Shown here: in pieces, positions 7,001-9,988 of the stretch | How the letters are laid out: each line of letters starts with the position of its first letter | Numbering within the stretch: position 1 is the stretch's first letter | DNA from: CAZVIK01 sp964627045 | GTDB lineage: Bacteria; Acidobacteriota; Terriglobia; Bryobacterales; Bryobacteraceae | Reading direction: 5' to 3' | Assembly (NCBI GenBank): GCA_964627045.1 | Contig: CAZVIK010000150.1 | Coordinates: 1-9,988, forward strand | DNA length: 9,988 bases | Translations under genes and position numbers: made by a program | Notes under the pieces: generated by a model | Databases searched by the model: none | Seen by the model: only the letters and a program-made list of their open reading frames with translations | What the model was told of the DNA's origin: nothing

Positions 7001-7646
7001 ATCTGAACCCGACGCGGGCCTGGAGCTACGATCTCGGCGTGGACTACGCCACCAGCGGGCTGTCGTTCTCGGTGAACGCGTTCCGCAAGACGATCCGGGG
7101 CGTCATCGAGGAGGTGGACACGCTGGTCGACCGAGGCACGCTCGACATCTACCAGGTGCAGAACGTTGGCAACGGCTGGCTGCGCGGCATCGAACTGGAA
7201 CAGCGGCTGCGAGCGCCGTCCTCTTCCCCGCGCTGGCTGCGGGCGCTTTCGGTGTGGTCGAACCAGACCATTCTGCGCAGCCGCTTGCTTGCCAGTAACG
7301 GCTTCTACCGCCCCTTCAANNNNNNNNNNCCGGCTGGATCGCCAACGTCGGGCTGGACTTCAACAACGATGAGAGAACGGGCACTTCCGTGTCCATCATC
7401 TCCAACTTCACGGCGCGCCGGTTCGATTACAAGACATCGGGGGACGTGACCGGCAAGGGCAGCGCGACGAATTTCGATATGGCAGTCCACCAGCGGCTGC
7501 GCGGCAACTGGCGGCTGTTCGCCGAGTTGAACAACTTGACGAACCGCGGCCGCACCGAAGACGAGATGTTCGTCAACGGCACGGTGAACCGCCGAGCGGA
7601 GCGTTACGGCCGCACCGCCCTGGTGGGGATCGCGTTCGGCTTCTGA
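4075..7646 (+). CDS. PepSY inner-membrane reductase-like protein fused to a TonB-dependent receptor (frame broken by assembly gap)
   Basis: Residues 1-382 are a PepSY_TM protein of the type that reduces ferric siderophores in the inner membrane (as FoxB of Pseudomonas). Helices lie near 24-44, 160-183, 211-231 and 358-380, with periplasmic PepSY-like segments containing VDPETGEI (125-132) and LDRATGEAV (313-321). Histidines near helix ends (H21, H150, H151, H208, H343) could bind heme. Without a stop, the frame passes a basic loop (383-405) into a signal-peptide-like segment ending AGA before Q423. A carboxypeptidase-regulatory-like domain (about 426-502), a TonB plug (about 525-630, with QVDGVVI and ESDGLAGRVDVRTRP) and a beta-barrel follow. 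The barrel is interrupted after residue 1081 by 10 N. It resumes in another frame at about 7332 (GWIANVGLDF) and ends GIAFGF with the terminal phenylalanine of outer-membrane barrels. The substrate is unknown; a ferric chelate is an inference. Confidence 0.82.
5284..5343 (+). other. Internal signal-peptide-like segment at the fusion junction
   Basis: Codons 404-422 of the fused frame read as a hydrophobic core (AAGIAALALLAASGAGA) after a basic stretch (SKKWRALKR). They end in the signal peptidase I-like motif AGA before Q423, where the receptor's mature region would begin. Predicted positive-inside topology places this segment entering the membrane from the cytoplasm after helix 4, the orientation needed for cleavage on the periplasmic side. 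Confidence 0.6.
7320..7329. other. Assembly gap (10 N) inside the receptor gene
   Basis: Ten undetermined bases interrupt the barrel coding region. The frame before the gap (codons starting at 7318) and the frame after it (codons starting at 7332) do not match for 10 bases. The real gap must therefore be 2 modulo 3 bases long if the gene is intact. The N-run is probably a placeholder of arbitrary length. Confidence 0.95.
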
Positions 7647-7720
7647 GCCGCCGGATTGCATGGTGGCTTGGCGGGATGCGCGGTCCTGCATGGCCGCGCC
7701 GAGAAATACTCCGCCGCGCG

Positions 7721-7729
7721 TGCTACAAT
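7721..7729 (+). promoter_or_regulatory. Extended -10 promoter of the deacetylase gene (probably leaderless)
   Basis: TG, one base, then TACAAT (7724-7729, 5 of 6 matches) forms an extended -10 that ends 7 bases before the ATG at 7737. Transcription would start at or next to the A of the start codon, which implies a leaderless mRNA. A GAGAAA at 7701-7706 is a weak -35 with a 17-base spacer. Confidence 0.55.
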
Positions 7730-7736
7730 TCGCGGC

Positions 7737-8453
7737 ATGTTGCTGGAGGCGGCCGCAGCGCTCGGCGCGGGGTTTGGCGCGGGGGCGTGGGCCGTGCGCG
7801 GACGTTCCTCGCCGGTCTTCGGCAAGTCCGTATGGCGTGGCGACCGGCGGCGGCGCTCCATCGCGCTAACCTTTGACGACGGCCCCAGCGAGTCCACGCC
7901 GGAACTGCTCGACCTGCTGGACCGGCACCGCGCCAAGGCGACGTTTTTCCTAACCGGTGCGAACGTGCGGCGGCTGCCCGAGGTAGCCCGCGAGATCGCG
8001 CGGCGCGGACACCAGATCGGCAATCATGCCGATGAGCACCTTTCGTTTCACCTGCGTTCGCCCGCTTTCATCCGGGAGCAGGTGACGGCGGCGCAGAACA
8101 CCATCGCCGATGTCACCGGCGTGAGGCCCGTGGTCTTTCGCGCCCCCTACGGGGTGCGCTGGTTCGGGTTGGACAGGGTGCAGCGGGATCTGGGCCTCAC
8201 TGGGGTGATGTGGACCGCCATCGGACGCGATTGGGCGTCGCCCGCCGAGCAGGTCGTCGCGCGGCTGGTTGCCGCGGCCTCCAACGGCGCCATCTTCTGC
8301 CTGCACGACGGGAGGACGACGCGGCCGGGGCCGGACGTAGGAGCCACCCTCCAGGCGGTGGCCCGGTTGCTACCCGAACTCGAACGCCGAGGCTATCGCT
8401 TCGAAACCGTCAGCGAAATCCTGCGACCGGAAGCCCCGCCGGACGCTGCGTGA
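7737..8453 (+). CDS. Polysaccharide deacetylase (NodB-homology, carbohydrate esterase 4)
   Basis: Enzymes of this family remove N- or O-acetyl groups from cell-wall or other polysaccharides using a bound metal ion. All five NodB motifs are visible in the 238 residues: TFDDGP (45-50, base D47 and metal ligand D48), the metal ligands H97 and H101 in NHADEH, RAPYG (135-139), DWA (165-167) and LHDG (189-192, H190). The first 20 residues are hydrophobic and could be a membrane anchor or uncleaved signal; then come a basic segment and the catalytic domain. The ATG at 7737 is preferred over an in-frame ATG at 7656, because a good extended -10 lies between them and the extra residues do not resemble the family. 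The substrate cannot be read from the sequence. It lies 90 bases after the receptor gene and convergent with the peroxiredoxin. Confidence 0.9.
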   Translation: MLLEAAAALGAGFGAGAWAVRGRSSPVFGKSVWRGDRRRRSIALTFDDGPSESTPELLDLLDRHRAKATFFLTGANVRRLPEVAREIARRGHQIGNHADEHLSFHLRSPAFIREQVTAAQNTIADVTGVRPVVFRAPYGVRWFGLDRVQRDLGLTGVMWTAIGRDWASPAEQVVARLVAAASNGAIFCLHDGRTTRPGPDVGATLQAVARLLPELERRGYRFETVSEILRPEAPPDAA

Positions 8454-8669
8454 AGTGGCCGGCTACGTGGGGTTCCGCTCGACGGCCGCATCGGCAGCAA
8501 TGCGCCGGCCATGCCTTCGCAACCATCCTCAAAGACACCGGGCCGCGCGCGGAGCAGCGGGAGCGGATCATCTCCTGCCGCCCGCCGGCCTTCAGCGGAG
8601 CGCCGCTCGGAGGCGTGCTCGCGCCACGGCTGGCCTTGGCCGCTTCTCCGGGGCGCGGGCGCCGGGGGC

Positions 8670-9344
8670 TTAGCCGAGCTTCTTGAAGCACAGGAACCAG
8701 TCGACACAGCGCACCGACGGGTCCTTTGCCTGCATACGGTCCTTGGCGGCGCCGCAAGACCCCGGCGGCGGCACGATGACTTCCTCGCCGGGTTGCCAGT
8801 CGGCGGGAGTCGCGATCTTGTGCTTGTCAGAAGTCTGCATCGCCACCAGCAACCGCTTGATTTCCTGGAAGTTGCGGCCATTGCTCATGGGGTAATACAA
8901 GATGGCGCGGACCTTGCCTTCCGGATCGATGTAAAAGACGCCGCGGACGGCCTGCGTCGTGCTGACGGCGGGCTGGAGCATCCCGTACATTCGCGAGACG
9001 TCCATGGTCAAGTCGGAGATCACCGGGAAGGTAACCTCGACGTCCTTCATGTGGCGGAACTCGATCTTCTCTTTGATCGTCCGCAGCCAGGCGATGTGGC
9101 TGTAAGTGCTGTCGATCGACAGTCCGACCAGTTCGCAATTCAGCGCCCGAAACTCCGCCTGCATGGACGCGAACGTCATGAACTCGGTGGTGCAGACCGG
9201 CGTAAAATCGGCCGGATGGCTGAACAGGATGGCCCACTTGCCCTTGTAGTCGTCCGGGAAACAGATCTTGCCCTGCGTGGTTTCCGCTTCAAACCGGGGA
9301 GCCGGTTCGCCAATCATGGGTGTTTTGTGGATCGCTTCGCACAT
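8670..9344 (-). CDS. Peroxiredoxin, archaeal-type Prx6 subfamily
   Basis: The enzyme reduces hydrogen peroxide and organic hydroperoxides in the cytoplasm. The 224 residues include the peroxidatic cysteine C51 in FSHPADFTPVCTTEF (41-55) with T48, and the active-site arginine R134. The long C-terminal arm ends CVDWFLCFKK (213-222), very like archaeal thioredoxin peroxidases such as the Aeropyrum enzyme, where C-terminal cysteines take part in the disulfide cycle. Here C213 and C219, plus C197, could serve as resolving cysteines. The ATG at 9344 is preferred because GAGGG (9353-9357) lies 8 bases upstream. An in-frame ATG at 9359 directly abuts a GGAGAG, too close to use it. The gene lies downstream of the UbiD-family gene on the same strand, separated by about 110 bases. 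No dedicated reductase is adjacent. Confidence 0.92.
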   Translation of the reverse strand: MCEAIHKTPMIGEPAPRFEAETTQGKICFPDDYKGKWAILFSHPADFTPVCTTEFMTFASMQAEFRALNCELVGLSIDSTYSHIAWLRTIKEKIEFRHMKDVEVTFPVISDLTMDVSRMYGMLQPAVSTTQAVRGVFYIDPEGKVRAILYYPMSNGRNFQEIKRLLVAMQTSDKHKIATPADWQPGEEVIVPPPGSCGAAKDRMQAKDPSVRCVDWFLCFKKLG

Positions 9345-9416
9345 GGTGTTGTCCCTCATCTCTCCGCGACGCCGCGGCAACCTAAGTGTAACTCACACCG
9401 ATATGGCCCGTCCCAG

Positions 9417-9452
9417 GCGGCCGGAACGCGGCCGCGCCAAAAACGCCGGCGT
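9417..9452. repeat. Hairpin and palindrome between the UbiD-family gene and the peroxiredoxin gene
   Basis: GCGGCCG (9417-9423) and CGGCCGC (9429-9435) form a 7-base stem with a 5-base loop. Next to it, ACGCCGGCGT (9443-9452) is a perfect palindrome followed by T5 on the minus strand (9443-9439), 2 bases after the UbiD-family stop. The palindrome can form only a very short stem, so an intrinsic terminator is possible but not convincing. Confidence 0.3.
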
Positions 9453-9454
9453 CT

Positions 9455-9988
9455 TCAGCGGTCCGCGAGGAACCGTGAAAGGTCGACCGGCACAAATTCG
9501 GCGCGGCGGAAGCGGTCCTTCAGCCGGAAGGGGACGGTGCAATCGAAGATGGCTTTCGCCGAGCAGCCCACTTCGGGAATCGATGGGCTGTAGTCGGGGG
9601 ATTGCGTCGGGTCCAGCGGGTGGCAGCGCACGCCGGGGACGGCGACGAAGTCCCGGTCGCCCTGGAAGCGTGTGGTCATGGCCCAGAGCACCTCGTTGGA
9701 GTCAAAGATGTCCACGTCGTCGTCGACCAGGATGACGTGCTTGAGTTCCGGGAAGGCTGCGAAGGCGGTGAGCGCGGCCTGGCGCTGGCGGCCCTCATCG
9801 GTGGCGGCGCGCTTGGCGAATTGGAGAATGGCGAGGTACTTGCCGCCGCCCGCGGGGTGGCAATAGACGTTCACCAGGCGGCCGGGCATGCTGCGCTCCA
9901 CCATCTTGAGGATGCTGGCTTCGGTGGGTATGCCCACCAGATTGGTGTGCTCCTCGGCCGGACCTACCAGGGTTTGCAGGATCGGGTT
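9455..9988 (-). CDS. UbiD-family (de)carboxylase, C-terminal part (N-terminus beyond the right edge)
   Basis: The 177 visible residues are the C-terminal part of a UbiD-like enzyme. This family carries out reversible decarboxylation of aromatic or unsaturated acids with a prenylated flavin made by UbiX. Recognisable segments in order: NPILQTLVGPAEEHTNLVG at the edge, IPTEASIL, HVILVDDDVDIFDSNEVLWA, TRFQGDRDF and HPLDPT, all typical of UbiD C-terminal domains. The frame stays open through position 9988, so the ATG/GTG-like codon near 9937 is internal. The catalytic arginine-glutamate pair lies outside the window, so activity cannot be judged. The substrate is unknown; ubiquinone synthesis is not implied, because most family members act on other acids. 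The stop is about 110 bases before the peroxiredoxin start on the same strand. Confidence 0.88.
   Translation of the reverse strand, partial: NPILQTLVGPAEEHTNLVGIPTEASILKMVERSMPGRLVNVYCHPAGGGKYLAILQFAKRAATDEGRQRQAALTAFAAFPELKHVILVDDDVDIFDSNEVLWAMTTRFQGDRDFVAVPGVRCHPLDPTQSPDYSPSIPEVGCSAKAIFDCTVPFRLKDRFRRAEFVPVDLSRFLADR

Noticed and set aside
7330..7449. C-terminal tail of the receptor in the frame used before the gap
   Set aside because: The tail is serine- and arginine-rich nonsense. The other frame in the same bases gives conserved barrel sequence to a terminal phenylalanine.
7656..7736. Earlier ATG for the deacetylase
   Set aside because: The added 27 residues do not resemble the family, and the best promoter lies downstream of that ATG.
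8454..8669. Small genes or a bidirectional terminator between the convergent deacetylase and peroxiredoxin genes
   Set aside because: Only short GC-rich stems of about 5 bases without T-runs are visible, and the frames crossing the region carry no recognisable motif.
9360..9380. Longer N-terminus for the peroxiredoxin, starting before 9359 on the minus strand
   Set aside because: The extra basic residues are not typical of the family, and the best-spaced Shine-Dalgarno sequence serves the ATG at 9344.
1..9988. CRISPR array, insertion sequence, tRNA or rRNA
   Set aside because: No regularly spaced repeats, transposase motifs, terminal inverted repeats or recognisable structural RNA sequences were seen by eye on either strand.

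Overview
The window is GC-rich bacterial chromosomal DNA. Several features together suggest an acidobacterium, perhaps of the Solibacter/Bryobacter group: a TonB-dependent receptor with an N-terminal carboxypeptidase-regulatory-like domain, a short GNAT-type N-acetylglutamate synthase in an argC-argB-argA cluster, and promoters whose -10 box lies almost on the start codon. This placement is an inference from gene style, not a phylogenetic result. A run of 10 N at 7320-7329 shows that the sequence is a draft scaffold.

Layout: (1) 1-94, minus strand: the N-terminus of a membrane protein that runs off the left edge. (2) 94-193: a divergent control region with an extended -10 promoter for argC and two ArgR-like half-palindromic boxes that cover the -10 and the start codon. 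(3) 194-2557, plus strand: argC, argB and a short argA, overlapping by 4 and 8 bases, so almost certainly one operon. They encode steps 1 to 3 of arginine synthesis (acetylglutamate synthase, kinase, phosphate reductase). (4) 2676-3647: a cysteine-rich protein with a MoeA-like molybdopterin-binding domain. (5) 3648-4074: a non-coding stretch ending in a promoter and repeated AGTTGC half-sites. (6) 4075-7646: one long reading frame that joins a four-helix PepSY inner-membrane protein (siderophore-reductase type) to a complete TonB-dependent outer-membrane receptor, with a signal-peptide-like segment at the junction. The assembly gap breaks the frame near the C-terminus. (7) 7737-8453: a NodB-type polysaccharide deacetylase, probably from a leaderless mRNA. 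(8) 8670-9344, minus: an archaeal-type peroxiredoxin. (9) 9455-9988, minus: the C-terminal part of a UbiD-family decarboxylase.

Apart from the arg operon the genes look functionally independent. The main item for follow-up is the PepSY-TonB receptor fusion. It puts an inner-membrane reductase-like module and an outer-membrane transporter in one reading frame. The predicted topology would let signal peptidase separate the two halves, so it could be a bacterial polyprotein for metal-chelate uptake and reduction. The second item is the ArgR-like operator on the argC promoter.
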